Assembly (NCBI GenBank): GCA_012960225.1
Contig: DUBS01000056.1
Coordinates: forward strand, 46,894-110,893
Length of the DNA: 64,000 nucleotides
From: Gemmatimonadota bacterium
Lineage (GTDB): Bacteria; Gemmatimonadota; Gemmatimonadetes; Longimicrobiales; Gaopeijiaceae
Direction of reading: 5' to 3'
Part shown: positions 63,854 to 64,000 of the stretch, one piece after another
Numbering within the stretch: position 1 is the first letter of the stretch
Layout of the letters: the number at the start of each line of letters is the position of its first letter
The notes under the pieces: generated by a model
What the model saw: only the letters and a program-made list of their open reading frames with translations
Told to the model about the DNA's origin: nothing
Databases searched by the model: none
Made by a program: the position numbers and the translations under genes

Positions 63854-64000
63854 TCAACCCTCAGTGGCAGAGTATAGCTGAGCTACAACATCCCAATTGA
63901 CAACATTCCACCAAGCGGAAAGGTAGTCAGGACGACGGTTCTGGTAGTTCAGATAATATGCATGTTCCCAGACATCCACACCGAGGATCGGCGTCATTCC
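63854..64000 (-). CDS. Fe/Mn superoxide dismutase (partial, C-terminal 48 residues)
   Basis: Translating the minus strand from the right edge gives [20 protein letters not shown], then [18 protein letters not shown], and a stop at 63854-63856. This is the C-terminal metal-binding part of Fe/Mn superoxide dismutase, with the ligands Asp and His in DVWEHAYY. The N-terminal part lies beyond the window, so Fe or Mn preference cannot be judged. It removes superoxide in the cytoplasm or periplasm. The 85 bases to the next gene hold a palindrome. Confidence 0.93.
   Translation of the reverse strand, partial: GMTPILGVDVWEHAYYLNYQNRRPDYLSAWWNVVNWDVVAQLYSATEG

Overview
The window is a gene-dense stretch of chromosome from a diderm, respiring bacterium. 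It shows a complete proton-type F1Fo ATP synthase operon, a PBP1A-type penicillin-binding protein, an outer-membrane-barrel-like protein, prepilin peptidase plus a type IV pilin-like protein, and Fe/Mn superoxide dismutase. Gene content, gene order and an ATP synthase b subunit carrying a signal peptide point towards Gemmatimonadota or a related FCB-type lineage. That placement is inference; there is no rRNA gene to settle it. I see no insertion sequence, prophage or CRISPR array. Almost everything is core genome.

Layout. 0-3 kb (minus): the N-terminal part of a YbdG-like mechanosensitive channel, the decayed tail of a second MscS-family gene, and acetyl-CoA synthetase. 3-9 kb (mostly plus): a PerR-type regulator, a DacB-type carboxypeptidase with LysM, an EamA transporter, a barrel-like protein and moeA. 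9-14.5 kb (minus): a chain of NYN-LOTUS-HhH protein, 3-methyladenine glycosylase, NhaC, EtfB and EtfA. 14.5-15.1 kb: the only long non-coding gap, rich in hairpins. 15.1-16.2 kb: aroB (minus). 16.4-21.5 kb (plus): PBP1A, a V4R protein, ruvX, mltG and thiE. 21.5-29.7 kb (minus): the ATP synthase operon atpZ-atpI-like-atpBEFHAGDC followed by a PHP phosphoesterase. 30-33 kb (plus): MoxR, a CNNM/CBS membrane protein, a gamma-carbonic-anhydrase-like protein and a tiny zinc ribbon. 33-37 kb: pilD and a SpoU methyltransferase (minus), thiD (plus), a CNT nucleoside transporter (minus). 37-47.6 kb (plus): the proteostasis block dnaK, degP, tRNA-Leu(UAG), tig, clpP, clpX, lon, engB. 47.7-64 kb (minus): SOD (partial), a LAS-like peptidase with LysM, a flavin reductase, a glycosyltransferase, a pilin, aroC, aroK, topA, trmFO, xerC, hslV, hslU, argF, gcvT, mogA and a sigma-54 activator.

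How the genes work together. Two blocks keep very old gene orders, topA-trmFO-xerC-hslV-hslU and tig-clpP-clpX-lon-engB, both also known in Bacilli. Protein quality control dominates the right half: DnaK, trigger factor, ClpXP, Lon, HslUV and DegP. Aromatic synthesis (aroB, aroK, aroC), murein building and trimming (PBP1A, MltG, DacB) and energy metabolism (ATP synthase, ETF, acetyl-CoA synthetase) are the other themes.

The most interesting unexplained signals are: a near-identical 13-bp palindrome upstream of dnaK and of hslVU, with a degenerate copy upstream of lon; a hairpin-rich gap after aroB; a short leader ORF in frame with PBP1A; an in-frame 195-bp duplication in topA; and the MscS-family gene relic.
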